Positions 33,379 to 41,811 of a DNA stretch of 64,000 bases are shown piece by piece. Under the pieces are notes generated by a model, which searched no databases, was not told where the DNA came from, and saw nothing but the letters and a program-made list of their open reading frames with translations. Position 1 is the stretch's first letter; every line of letters begins with the position of its first letter. Origin of the DNA: CAZWLY01 sp964634465 (GTDB taxonomy: Bacteria > Desulfobacterota > Desulfarculia > G963662305); NCBI GenBank assembly GCA_964634465.1, contig CAZWLY010000007.1, forward strand, positions 1 to 64,000, in the 5' to 3' direction. The position numbers and the translations under genes were made by a program.

Positions 33379-33789
33379 TTAGTCCAGGTTTTTGGGAATG
33401 GGGAACTTGAAAAACTGGACGCCCTCGGCGCGGAGCATCTCCTCCTCCTGGGAGGTGGACGAACCCCGGATGCTTCGCGTCGGGCTGACGCCGTAGTGGA
33501 TCTTGAGGGCCTCCTTGGCGAAGTCGGCCCCGACGTCTTCGAAGTTCTCTTTGATGTAATCGGCCACCGCCTTGTAGAGAGCCTTGGCCGGGTCCACCTC
33601 GTCCGTCTCCTTGGCTGAGCTCCGGGCCGAAACCGAACGCACGGGAGACAGAATCCGGTTCACCTCCCCGTCGTTACAGACGGGACACGTCACCAGCCCG
33701 GCGGCCTTTTGCTCCTCAAAGGCCTCGGCCGAATCGAACCAGCCCTCAAAGACGTGACCGTTGGCGCAGCTCAAATCGTAAGCGATCAT
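33379..33789 (-). CDS. DUF1178 family protein
   Basis: The 136-residue protein opens with MIAYDLSCANGHVFEGWFDS and has a zinc-ribbon-like pair TCPVCND near residue 35, then a helical region with ALYKAVADYIKENFEDVG. This is DUF1178, conserved but of unknown function; the four cysteines probably bind zinc. It is the first gene of the minus-strand group containing the radical SAM protein. Confidence 0.87.
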   Translation of the reverse strand: MIAYDLSCANGHVFEGWFDSAEAFEEQKAAGLVTCPVCNDGEVNRILSPVRSVSARSSAKETDEVDPAKALYKAVADYIKENFEDVGADFAKEALKIHYGVSPTRSIRGSSTSQEEEMLRAEGVQFFKFPIPKNLD

Positions 33790-33919
33790 GGCTCATCTCA
33801 ACCTTTACCGCCTATTTTACTCCAGCCCGTCGGCGAGTGTCAAACTCGGCCGGCGCTGTTTGGCGGCCCGATTTGCGTCCCGGCCCGCCCAATTCCAGCC
33901 GCTTTGACGATGAAAATCA

Positions 33920-34014
33920 CGACGGATATCACTTTGTTTTTTTCTTTGTTTGCTTTTTGAAGGATTTAATGATATTATTTAGCCATAATTTTGGTGCTAA
34001 TGACGGAGAGTGAC
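33920..34014 (+). promoter_or_regulatory. AT-rich promoter region before the AbrB-type gene
   Basis: About 90 bases of unusually AT-rich DNA for this window, with T-runs (33932-33960) and TATTATTT (around 33974-33981), directly precede the start. GGAGAG stands just before the ATG. The -10 and -35 cannot be assigned with certainty. Confidence 0.4.
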
Positions 34015-34015
34015 C

Positions 34016-34345
34016 ATGCCGAGAAAGATCAAGGTCGATTACAAGAAGTTGCTGAAGATGGTCAATGATGGGGTGCCTCAAAAAGAGATCATGGCCGAAT
34101 TGGGCCTGAAAACTTCGCCCCAGTTCAAGACCGCCTATTTGAACGCCCTCATCGAAACCGGTCAGGTAACCAAACCGGCCGGAAGCAGGGTCAAACAAGC
34201 CAAACCAGTCAGCCGCGAGGTCACGGTCAATAGTCGCGGCAGTTTGACCATTCCCAAGGCTTTGGTGGCAGATCTCGGCATCAAAGTGGGCGAAAAGTTT
34301 ACAATCAGGAAAAGCAGGGCCGGTCTGTCTCTAAAAAGGATCTGA
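34016..34345 (+). CDS. AbrB/SpoVT-type regulator with N-terminal helical domain
   Basis: This is a 109-residue basic protein. The C-terminal part (about residues 62-106) is a SpoVT-AbrB swapped-hairpin DNA-binding domain: VTVNSRGSLTIPKALVADLGIKVGEKFTI. The N-terminal part (5-45) looks like a helix-turn-helix (LLKMVNDGVPQKEIMAELGL). AbrB domains are common in antitoxins and transition-state regulators, but no toxin gene is adjacent. ATG 34016 is preceded by GGAGAG; GTG 34010 is a weaker alternative. No target is evident. Confidence 0.8.
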   Translation: MPRKIKVDYKKLLKMVNDGVPQKEIMAELGLKTSPQFKTAYLNALIETGQVTKPAGSRVKQAKPVSREVTVNSRGSLTIPKALVADLGIKVGEKFTIRKSRAGLSLKRI

Positions 34346-34659
34346 AAGAGACAAATTCCCTGAAGAAACATCTTCCATAGTTTCTTCTATCGCCGGGAGC
34401 TTTGAAGCGCGGCGCAGGGTTTGTCTCTCAGGGAGGTTCATTTCCCGCAATTTGCAGCGAAAAAGAATGACTCGGCCATCTGGAGCCAATGCCTTATACC
34501 CCGTCGTTTTCGGCGGGGTTGTTCATTTCGACCCTTGGTTCGGCCGGGGCTGAATTCGATTCTCGATCAAACGTCTTTTGGTCATTGTGTTCTTGCCGGA
34601 GTTTTATATTTTTCAGAATATTTTTGTTTCGTTTGTCTACCCGACAATGCAGGCGGGCG
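34346..34659. other. Intergenic region with repeat copy C
   Basis: Between two stop codons of convergent genes. It holds one copy of the interspersed repeat (34427-34530) and a distant inverted pair (AGAGACAAA 34347-34355 and TTTGTCTCT 34420-34428). No gene is seen. Confidence 0.6.
34427..34530 (+). repeat. Interspersed repeat, copy C (most diverged)
   Basis: It begins with one unit (GAGGTTCATTTCCCGC), continues TGCAGCGAAAAAGAATGACTC, which matches copy A at 18 of 21 positions, and ends ATACCCCGTCGTTTTCGGCG followed by GTTGTTCAT. Order and spacing of these blocks are as in copies A and B. Confidence 0.7.
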
Positions 34660-36603
34660 TCACCCAAAAGGTAATTGTCGGCGCAGGACAGGGCCGATGA
34701 TGTTGGCTACCGGCAAGGGCAGCCGGCGCCAAGCCTTCTGCTTGCGGCTGGATTCTCGGTGGAGGTTTATTTTGTCCAGGTTTATATCCCTGATCGAGAA
34801 ATAGGCGTTTTCCACAAGCTGGTCTCTACTCGCCCATTGTTTCTTGAACTTATGGGTTCCGCTTTCCACGACGCTCCGGCCCAGATCGAAACGTGAAAGT
34901 CCTCGCGCGCAAGCATGCTCGATGGAAGACCAGTACAACCGGTAATTGGCGTAGGAGCGCATATGGACGCTATCTACCGCGGCGTAAATGCTCCATAGCG
35001 CATCGTTGAAAACCAAAGCCAGCATGCCGCCGACAACTCGGCGGCCGTGGAGTAGGCTGAAAAAGACGGTCTCTTTTCCAAGGTGGACTGCAATTGAATC
35101 AAAGAATTTTTTCGTCTCCACCGGGGTTCCCAATTGGTGCATGCGTTTGGAATAGACGGCGTAGAATTCGTCTGTCCAGGCGCCAGTCGTCTCGACCGTG
35201 TAGCCGTTTTTCAGCGCTTTCCTGACCTTGCGCCGAGTGTTCGATGAAAGCCGGCCCCACAGGGCCTCGGCGCCTTGTCGCAGGTCGATGACGCTCCTTA
35301 CGGCCTGGTGCGCGGCGTCGGGCGGCTGAAGGATATTTGATCTTTCCCGGAGCAGCAAGTATTTGGCCTTACGCGAAAAAGAAACATTGATGGCTTCGGC
35401 CTCCAATTTTGCCGCCACCAAGTCCGTGTCCGCCAGGAAAGCGCCTTGCAAAGAGGCCACGTGCCGGCCCGTGAACAGGCTCTCGCTGAGGTACAAAGGC
35501 AGAACGCCGGCCACCTTGCCGCCCACCGCGGCCATCAGGTAGAGGGGCGTAACCGAACTGGCCGTGTCCAGGACGTCATACCATTCCACCAGATGCATGG
35601 GGCCGGCTCTGGGATGGGAGTGGACATAGGAGCGCCAGGCGTCCCGTTCGTTCGGCGCCATGAGGTGGATCGTGATTTCTCGCTGATCAGGATGCAGGCG
35701 AATTCTCGGCAATCGCGGGATTGCGATCTCATGGGGAGGGTGGGGTTCGCCGACGCGAGACCGCCTCGCCTCATCGCCCTCGACCGGACACCCACCCAAA
35801 GGGGCGGGGCGGAACTCTTCAAGAAACCGCAAAAACTTCTCACTGGTCCCCTGCAAGTAGGCGTAGAGCGACACACGCTCCGCCATGGTGACAGATGAAG
35901 GTCGGGGGAGATCCGGGTCGAATTCCCACGGGTGACAGTAAAACACGAGCGGCCTGGATAAAGACAGCACTCTCCGGGCCAGGATTCGGAAGGCTTGATA
36001 GGGAAGGCTTCTGAAATAAAAGCCTCCGGAAAAGGGGATGTTGAAACCGGCTAACGGGCAGGCGCTTATTGGATATACCCTGAGCCTGCCCAGGGTGTTG
36101 GCATGGACGACGGGTTGTGCGGGGGCCGACGGGTCGCCATACAAAGGTGTTTTGACCGGGAAGAGGCTGGAGTCGTATTCGAGGTCCAACTCCGCGAGCA
36201 CCTCATACACCCACGACATGTTCCAGGTTATCGAGAAGTATGGGGCGCGAAATCCTTTGGGCTGCTGGGACGTCGCCCGGGCGAGAGCGTCCAGGTTTCG
36301 CTTTAAATCATCTCTGAACTGGCTGGGTGACATCGAATCCACTCGACGATGGAGATCGCCGTGCAGCCCCAGTTCGTGCCCCTGGGCCGATATCTCTGCG
36401 ATGAGAGAGGGGTGTTCCCTGGCCACTTGTCCGACCACGAAGAAAGTCGCTTTCACCTTCCGGGAATCCAAGACCCGGAGCAGCCAGTCAGTGTTTGCCC
36501 GAATCCGGCTTTCATATGATTTCCAGGATTCGGGCCGGGCTGACGTGGAGGGCAGCCCCTGGTACCATTCTTCCAGATCGACTGTAAGGTAGGTCTTGCT
36601 CAT
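34660..36603 (-). CDS. Polysaccharide deacetylase fused to a FemAB-type acyltransferase
   Basis: This 647-residue protein has two parts. Residues 1-270 are a NodB-type deacetylase with DUF3473-like end: TVDLEEWYQ, ATFFVVGQVA, GHELGLHGDLHRR, GFRAPYFSI, FYCHPWEFDPDLP. Residues 300-640 are a FemAB/GNAT protein: LPLYLSESLFTGRHVASL, LRQGAEALWGRLSSNTRRKVRKA and FDLGRSVVESGTHKFKKQW. Both domains exist as separate genes in exosortase (XrtA/PEP-CTERM) exopolysaccharide loci. No exosortase or EPS gene surrounds it here. It probably modifies an exported polysaccharide. Confidence 0.88.
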   Translation of the reverse strand: MSKTYLTVDLEEWYQGLPSTSARPESWKSYESRIRANTDWLLRVLDSRKVKATFFVVGQVAREHPSLIAEISAQGHELGLHGDLHRRVDSMSPSQFRDDLKRNLDALARATSQQPKGFRAPYFSITWNMSWVYEVLAELDLEYDSSLFPVKTPLYGDPSAPAQPVVHANTLGRLRVYPISACPLAGFNIPFSGGFYFRSLPYQAFRILARRVLSLSRPLVFYCHPWEFDPDLPRPSSVTMAERVSLYAYLQGTSEKFLRFLEEFRPAPLGGCPVEGDEARRSRVGEPHPPHEIAIPRLPRIRLHPDQREITIHLMAPNERDAWRSYVHSHPRAGPMHLVEWYDVLDTASSVTPLYLMAAVGGKVAGVLPLYLSESLFTGRHVASLQGAFLADTDLVAAKLEAEAINVSFSRKAKYLLLRERSNILQPPDAAHQAVRSVIDLRQGAEALWGRLSSNTRRKVRKALKNGYTVETTGAWTDEFYAVYSKRMHQLGTPVETKKFFDSIAVHLGKETVFFSLLHGRRVVGGMLALVFNDALWSIYAAVDSVHMRSYANYRLYWSSIEHACARGLSRFDLGRSVVESGTHKFKKQWASRDQLVENAYFSIRDINLDKINLHRESSRKQKAWRRLPLPVANIIGPVLRRQLPFG

Positions 36604-36791
36604 TTGCCGCCTCGCGCCGAACCAGGTTTTGAGGACACGAGTTCATCGTCGGGCCGCCGGACCGCTCGACGGACGCCTTGGAAGGCATCGACCCTGGTCG
36701 CTTGTTTGCCCGGCGCCGTTTTGATTTTAACTGGAGGCCGGCCGAAGCTATGCTTCTCTCCGGCCGTTTTCCTGCCGGAACGATTTTTATT

Positions 36792-37766
36792 TCATCCGCG
36801 CTGCGGCCAAGCTATAAGCTCCCCGGCCCGGCGGCACAGGTCGATGGCGTAATCCCTGCCCGAGCCCGGCCCGTTTTCAAGGGCGTCCCACCACTGTCCG
36901 GGGATGGCCCCGGCCCCGTAATAGGCTCCGGCCACCGCGCCGGTCATGGCGGCCAGGGTGTCGGCGTCGCCGCCCAGGTTCACCGCCAGGCTGACCGCGC
37001 CGGGCAGGTCGTCGGTGAGCAGGAAGGAGGCGATCGCCGGCGGCACGGCCTCGATGGCCGTCACGTCGCAGCGAAAAAGCCGGGTTATGGCCAGGCGCAA
37101 CTCCACCGGCCTGGCGGGCGCGATGGCGGCGACCGCCCTCAGTCTCGATGCGCTTTCCGAGTCGATCGATTCGGCATAACCGGCTAGAGTTTCGATGAAA
37201 TCGTCCCTATCGACCCTTTCATCGGCCAAGCCCAGCCTCAGAGCCAGCCCGACCGCCCCGGCCTGGATGACCGCTCCGGCCACGGCTCGGGGGTGGCGGT
37301 GGGTGATCCTGGCCGACTCGGCCGCCGTCTCGATCAGCGTCTCGACATCATCGGCGTAGAAGACTCCCAGGGGGCCGACGCGCATGGCCGAGCCGTTGCC
37401 GAAGGAGTCGGTGCCCACCTCGGACCAGGGCTCGCCCGCGGCCAGCCGGGACATGACGCCGTGGAGCCGGGCGCCGTAGCCCCGCCGGGGATCGTAGTTG
37501 GCCAGCCATTGGGCGGCGCAGGCGGCCGGGTCGAACCCTTTCGAGGCGACCAGACTCTCCAGCAGGCCCAGGGCCATCTGGAAATCGTCGGTGTACCAGC
37601 CGGCCGGAAAACGTCCCGGCCGCATCTCGGACAACCAGCCGTAGCGGTTCTCGATCATCGGCCAGGACCAGCCCTCGACCGGCATGCCCAGAGCGTCGCC
37701 GGCCATCAGACCGATTACCGAGCCGGCCAGTCGCTCCAGACGCGGGTCTTCGAATCGCTCGCCCAT
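36792..37766 (-). CDS. ADP-ribosylglycohydrolase family protein
   Basis: This 324-residue protein has the DraG/ARH fold motifs: GLMAGDALGMPVEGW (residue 20 onward), GWYTDDFQMALGLLESL (metal-binding Asp pair; the usual T after DD is F here), FGNGSAMRVGPLG and LGGDADTLAAMTGAVAGAYYGA. Members remove ADP-ribose from proteins, DNA or small molecules. DraG reverses nitrogenase ADP-ribosylation, but no draT or nif gene is near, so the substrate is unknown. ATG 37766 has AGGGG upstream; the longer open frame to 37901 looks non-coding. Confidence 0.88.
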   Translation of the reverse strand: MGERFEDPRLERLAGSVIGLMAGDALGMPVEGWSWPMIENRYGWLSEMRPGRFPAGWYTDDFQMALGLLESLVASKGFDPAACAAQWLANYDPRRGYGARLHGVMSRLAAGEPWSEVGTDSFGNGSAMRVGPLGVFYADDVETLIETAAESARITHRHPRAVAGAVIQAGAVGLALRLGLADERVDRDDFIETLAGYAESIDSESASRLRAVAAIAPARPVELRLAITRLFRCDVTAIEAVPPAIASFLLTDDLPGAVSLAVNLGGDADTLAAMTGAVAGAYYGAGAIPGQWWDALENGPGSGRDYAIDLCRRAGELIAWPQRG

Positions 37767-38141
37767 AACGCCCCTGCCGCTTTTTTCCTGTCCTGCCGGC
37801 CCTCTAGAGACAGTTTTCAGGAAGCCCCTGGGCTTGTCAAGGCCGGGGCCGGATCCCGGTCGGCTCCTTCGACCTCGATGCCGGCGGGTGTGGTTTTCCA
37901 ATCAAGACTTGAGGTTGCCATTTCGCCAGGCTTACCGTTTCGATAGGCGTCGCTCATCGCCTTTTGCCGCCGGCGTCCCGCGCTCGCCGAGGGGGCGGCG
38001 GCAAGCGAGTCTTGTCTTTGCCGGTCCGCTCGTTCTGGTGGCCCCTCGGCCCGGTCCGAGGCTGTTCGCCTCTCGGCCGGCGCGGCCAAACAGGGCCGGC
38101 TGGAAAGCCAGGCTCCGGAAACGCCCGCCGGCGCTTGGGGC
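37767..38141. other. Intergenic region with possible promoter
   Basis: On the minus strand TTGACA (37840-37835), 17 bases and AAAACT (37817-37812) could drive the ADP-ribosylglycohydrolase gene; the -10 is weak. The rest (37841-38141) shows no gene. Confidence 0.4.
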
Positions 38142-39806
38142 TCACTTTTTTTTGCTCTTTTTGTTTTTCCGCCTGGCCAGGCTCAGGCTCAGGTACTCCA
38201 GGTATTCAAAGCTCTCCACGTTTCGGGGATCGAGCTTGAAGCAAGTCTCCATGTCAGCCACCGCCTCGGCCAGCCGCCCCTTTTTTTCGTACCAGCCGGC
38301 CCGGTAGGCGAAGGCGTCGGCCGAGCGGGGATCGAGCGACAGGGCCCGATTGTAATCGGAGAGCGCCTTTTCCGCCTGGCCGGTCTCCTGAAAGATGCAG
38401 CCTCGCGACAGGTAGGCGTCCACGTAATCGGGCTTGAGCTTGATCGCCTTGTCCAAATCGGCCAGGGCTTCGGCCGCCTGACCCAGCCGGTAGTAGTACA
38501 GGTTGGCCCGCTCGTAACGGGCCTGGGCCGAGGTTGGCCTGAGGCGCACGGCCTTGGTCAGATCGGCCAGGGCGGGTTGGTGCTCCATCAGCTCCAACCG
38601 GGCTTTGGCCCGGGCCAGATAGGCGCTGAAGTAGTTGGGTTTGAGCTTGATCGCCCTGGAAAGGCTCCGGACGGCCAGGTCGGGTTTTCCCTGCTTGATG
38701 AGAGCCCGGCCGAGGTAGAGGTGGACGGCGGCGTTGTTGGGGTTGAGCCCGGCGGCCCGAGTGAGCGCCTGGACGGCCTGGCGGTAGCGTCCGGCCTTGA
38801 GAAGCATCCGCCCCTGGCCGAACTCGGCGGCGGCGTTGCGGCGCTCCAGGATCAAGGCCAGTTCGTAGAGAGTTCTGACCACGGCGGCCGAATCGAGTTT
38901 CTCCAGCGCCCGGGCCGCCTCGACGATGGCGCGGGCGGCCTTGCCCGGTTTTGATTTGGCCGTCGCCGATATCGGCTTCAATCCGACAACGATTTTTTTG
39001 GCCTGGCGGGACGACCTCCTCAGCTCCTGGGCCCGGGCCAGATCGGCCAGCGCCCTGGCCCACCGCCCCAGTCGGCCGTAGACCCTCGACCGGCTGAGGT
39101 GGCCCGTGAAATCGTTGCCGGCCTGAGCCAGATAGGCGTTGTAGTCGGCCAGGGCCTTGCGGTAGCGACCGGCCCGCTCGTAGGCCTCGCCCCGGTGGAG
39201 GAGCACTCGGGCCGGGCGCTCGGGCCGGCCCAGGGCGCGGTTGAAGTCGGCTACGGCCTCGTCGTAGCGGCCCAACTCGGTTAAGGCCCGGCCCCGATAG
39301 ACGTAGAGCGAGGCCGTGTTCACGCCCAGCTTCAAAGCTTTGTCGAAATCACGGAGAGCCGGGCCGTACTCGGCCATGGCCAGCCGCAGGAATCCCCGGT
39401 AGATGTAGGCGGCGGCATAGTCGGGATCGAGCCTGATCGCCTGGCTGGCGTCGGCCAGGGAGATCTCCAGATCGTCGCCTTCGGCCAGGGCGGCCGCCCG
39501 GGCCAGATGGGCCTCGGGCAAGTTGGGGGCCAGCCGAACGGCCCACAGGGCGTCGATGACGGCCTTGATACCGGCCCGGCGCTTCAGCCCGGCCATGCTT
39601 CTGAGGGCGTAGGCCTTGCCCCGCTGGGCCGGCGGCAGCGTCCCGGAGTCGATGGCCAGGGTGAGCAGTTTGTCGGCCGCGGCGAGCCGGCCCTGTTTGA
39701 GCAGTCGGCCCGCCTCGCTGATCCGCGGGTCGTCGCCGGCCAGGGCGAAGGCGCTCGTCAGGACGTAGATCAATATGACCAGGCCCCATCGGGCCGCAAC
39801 CGCCAT
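38142..39806 (-). CDS. Secreted or periplasmic TPR protein
   Basis: This 554-residue protein has a signal peptide (residues 1-23, ...LTSAFALAG) and at least ten tetratricopeptide repeats, with typical lines such as DYAAAYIYRGFLRLAMAEYG and NAAVHLYLGRALIKQGKPDL. A repeat-poor, charged segment (about 255-320) splits the array in two. It ends in a Lys-rich tail (RRKNKKSKKK). TPR arrays bind partner proteins; the partner is unknown. Confidence 0.87.
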   Translation of the reverse strand: MAVAARWGLVILIYVLTSAFALAGDDPRISEAGRLLKQGRLAAADKLLTLAIDSGTLPPAQRGKAYALRSMAGLKRRAGIKAVIDALWAVRLAPNLPEAHLARAAALAEGDDLEISLADASQAIRLDPDYAAAYIYRGFLRLAMAEYGPALRDFDKALKLGVNTASLYVYRGRALTELGRYDEAVADFNRALGRPERPARVLLHRGEAYERAGRYRKALADYNAYLAQAGNDFTGHLSRSRVYGRLGRWARALADLARAQELRRSSRQAKKIVVGLKPISATAKSKPGKAARAIVEAARALEKLDSAAVVRTLYELALILERRNAAAEFGQGRMLLKAGRYRQAVQALTRAAGLNPNNAAVHLYLGRALIKQGKPDLAVRSLSRAIKLKPNYFSAYLARAKARLELMEHQPALADLTKAVRLRPTSAQARYERANLYYYRLGQAAEALADLDKAIKLKPDYVDAYLSRGCIFQETGQAEKALSDYNRALSLDPRSADAFAYRAGWYEKKGRLAEAVADMETCFKLDPRNVESFEYLEYLSLSLARRKNKKSKKK

Positions 39807-39928
39807 GGCAAGCCTCCGTTCGGCCGTAAGTCGTTGGCTATCAAAATCTAATCATATTCCGGCATGTTGGGCAAGCTCGACCGCTCGGTGATCGTTTCAC
39901 CTCCAGGCCCAGGCGCCGTCGAGTCAAG

Positions 39929-39957
39929 TTGACTTCGAACCGGGCAGTGGTTATAAC
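39929..39957 (+). promoter_or_regulatory. yggT promoter
   Basis: TTGACT (39929-39934), 17 bases, TATAAC (39952-39957), 26 bases before the yggT ATG, which has AAAGGAG upstream. Confidence 0.7.
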
Positions 39958-39983
39958 ACGAGAAGCTTCAAAGGAGATCTGGC

Positions 39984-40304
39984 ATGGATATCGTAGCCGG
40001 TGAATTCATCAGGGCCGTGGCGATGATTCTCTATTACGTGCTCAGCCTCTATATGTGGATCATCATCGCCCGGGTCGTCTTGAGTTGGGTCAACCCGCGA
40101 CCGCAAAGCGAGATCATCCAATCGATCCTCTACTTCATCTACCGGGTCACCGACCCTCTGCTCTACTGGGTCCGGCGAAAGATTCCGATCAACCTGGGCA
40201 TGATCGACATCAGCCCCTTCATCGTCATCCTGGCCATCCTGTTCGTCCAGAACTTCGTGGTCAACTCCCTCATCCGCCTCTCCCTGCGCCTGGGCCTGGG
40301 CTGA
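39984..40304 (+). CDS. YggT family membrane protein
   Basis: This 106-residue protein has two YggT-type membrane segments (ILYYVLSLYMWIIIARVVLSW and PFIVILAILFVQNFVV). The motif SWVNPRP and the DPLLYWVRRKIP loop are typical. YggT is linked to osmotic stress and cell division in other bacteria; its activity is unclear. It overlaps the DUF167 gene by 1 base, a common pairing. Confidence 0.88.
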   Translation: MDIVAGEFIRAVAMILYYVLSLYMWIIIARVVLSWVNPRPQSEIIQSILYFIYRVTDPLLYWVRRKIPINLGMIDISPFIVILAILFVQNFVVNSLIRLSLRLGLG

Positions 40305-40603
40305 TGGCCCAGGACGGACAGGGCCTCCGGCTCGTGGCCGGCGGCGGGGGAGTGCGCCTGTCCGTCGCCGTCCAACCCAAGGCCAAAAAGGACGAGATTG
40401 CCGGTGTAATCGACGGCCGGCTGAAGATCAAGCTGACCGTCCCTCCCGTCGGCGGTAAGGCCAACAAGGCGCTCATTGCCTTTCTGGCCAAGAGGCTCGG
40501 CGTGGCCAAGTCCAGAATCAGGATCGTCAAAGGGGAGAAGAGCCGCCAGAAGGAGATCGTGGTCGAGGGCGTGGGGGAAAAGGAATTGGAGCGGATGTTG
40601 TAG
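40304..40603 (+). CDS. DUF167 (YggU) family protein
   Basis: This 99-residue protein reads VQPKAKKDEIAGVIDGRLKIKL and then PPVGGKANKALIAFLAKRLGV, the conserved core of DUF167. The ATG shares one base with the yggT stop (TGATG). Function is unknown; the family usually follows yggT. Confidence 0.88.
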   Translation: MAQDGQGLRLVAGGGGVRLSVAVQPKAKKDEIAGVIDGRLKIKLTVPPVGGKANKALIAFLAKRLGVAKSRIRIVKGEKSRQKEIVVEGVGEKELERML

Positions 40604-40640
40604 CGGCGCGCTCAGGCTCGGGTTCCGCCCCTGCCGACCC

Positions 40641-40752
40641 CCACCGGGGGTTCATTTCCCACAAGCGTTTTCTCTCCTCCCGGCTTGCGGCGAAGAAGAA
40701 CGACTCCCCGCCCCCGCCGATACCCTATCGCTTGCGGCGGAATTGTTCATTC
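40641..40752 (+). repeat. Interspersed repeat, copy A
   Basis: It begins with one unit (ACCGGGGGTTCATTTCCCAC), then GGCGAAGAAGAACGACTCCC and a G+C-rich block, ending GCTTGCGGCGGAATTGTTCAT. Positions 40689-40738 match 43904-43953 in reverse complement at 48 of 50 bases. Confidence 0.9.
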
Positions 40753-40758
40753 GATGGC

Positions 40759-40817
40759 TTGACACCGATCGTTCAGAGTGCTATGAAGCAAAACATCCAG
40801 TCTGTGTAATAAACACA
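40759..40817 (+). promoter_or_regulatory. RpiR-gene promoter with downstream inverted repeat
   Basis: TTGACA (40759-40764), 17 bases and TATGAA (40782-40787) form a good promoter. About 10 bases past the likely start lies TGTGT-AATAA-ACACA (40803-40817), a perfect 5-bp inverted repeat suited to autoregulation by the RpiR protein. Its assignment as operator is inferred. Confidence 0.6.
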
Positions 40818-40859
40818 ACATGGCTGGGCGATGGAAATTGCCCGTCCCAAGGGGGGTTG

Positions 40860-41759
40860 ATGGCCAAGAGAGTAAAAAGAGAGCGTTCAGCCGATCTCAT
40901 CCAGAGAATCCGCGACCGCTACGACTCCTTGAGCGAGTCCCACAAGAAGGTGGCCGAGTTCGTTCTCGACAACCTGGAGGTGGCCACCTTCGTCTCACTC
41001 AACGAAATCTCGGGCCGTATCGGCGTCTCGGACGCCACCCTGATTCGCTTCGCCCAAGAAATGGGCTACGGCGGCTTCAAGGAGTTTCGCGAGCACCTGG
41101 CCGACTACATAAGAAAGATCATCTACACCCAGAAGCCGACCCTGGAGCACACCGAGGCCGAGTCCTCGGCCTTGGGCAAGGTCATGGCCGCCGACATCCA
41201 ATACATCACCCGGACCCTGGAGGGCGTCAACGGCCAGTGGTTCAAGGACACGGTGGCAGCCATCGTCTCGGCCAAGCGGATCTATTGCATGGGCTGGCGC
41301 ATCTCGTCTTTTCTGGCCGAGTTCCTGGCCTTCCAGCTTCGCCGCCTGTCCTACGACGCCCACCCCATCGTTCGCGAGCGGCGCACCCTGCTGGAGCAGG
41401 TCCTGGAGCTGGGCAAGGGCGACCTGTTGATCGTCTTCGACCAACTGCTCTACTCCACCGAGGTCTTCGAGGCGGTCGAGTACGTCGGCGTGCATGCGCC
41501 CGAGGTGACCATCGTCACCGTGACCAACGACCCCTTGGCCCAAATCGTCCAGTACGCCGACATGAGCTTCTTCCTCGACCTCGTCGGTCAGCGCGACTTC
41601 TCCATCATTTCGCTGACCGCGCCGATGAGCCTGATCAACGCCATCATCGAGGAGGTCATCGCCAAAAAACCCCGCAAGGCCAAAAGGGCGCTGACCCGCT
41701 ACGAAGACGACGTGCTCTCCCGCCAAAGGCACGCCCTGGTCTTGAAACCAAAACCCTAG
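40860..41759 (+). CDS. MurR/RpiR family transcriptional regulator
   Basis: This 299-residue protein has an N-terminal HTH_6 domain (residues 8-80; VSLNEISGRIGVSDATLIRFAQEMGYGGFKEFR) and a SIS sugar-phosphate-like domain (about 125-265). The SIS part lacks an obvious Ser/Thr-rich phosphosugar loop (it reads IYCMGWRISSFLAEFLAF), so the ligand may not be a sugar phosphate. GGGGGG precedes ATG 40860. The acyl-CoA dehydrogenase gene begins 52 bases later on the same strand and is its probable target. Confidence 0.9.
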   Translation: MAKRVKRERSADLIQRIRDRYDSLSESHKKVAEFVLDNLEVATFVSLNEISGRIGVSDATLIRFAQEMGYGGFKEFREHLADYIRKIIYTQKPTLEHTEAESSALGKVMAADIQYITRTLEGVNGQWFKDTVAAIVSAKRIYCMGWRISSFLAEFLAFQLRRLSYDAHPIVRERRTLLEQVLELGKGDLLIVFDQLLYSTEVFEAVEYVGVHAPEVTIVTVTNDPLAQIVQYADMSFFLDLVGQRDFSIISLTAPMSLINAIIEEVIAKKPRKAKRALTRYEDDVLSRQRHALVLKPKP

Positions 41760-41811
41760 TCCGAAGCGTATCGTCGCGGCCGACGCCTCCGGCCGCCGGG
41801 AGGATGGACGA

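Noticed and set aside
34347..34428. Terminator from AGAGACAAA/TTTGTCTCT
   Set aside because: The 64-base loop is too long for an intrinsic terminator and there is no T-run; it may be chance.
36792..37766. DraG (nitrogenase regulator)
   Set aside because: No draT or nif gene is in the window and the family has many other substrates, so only the family name is given.
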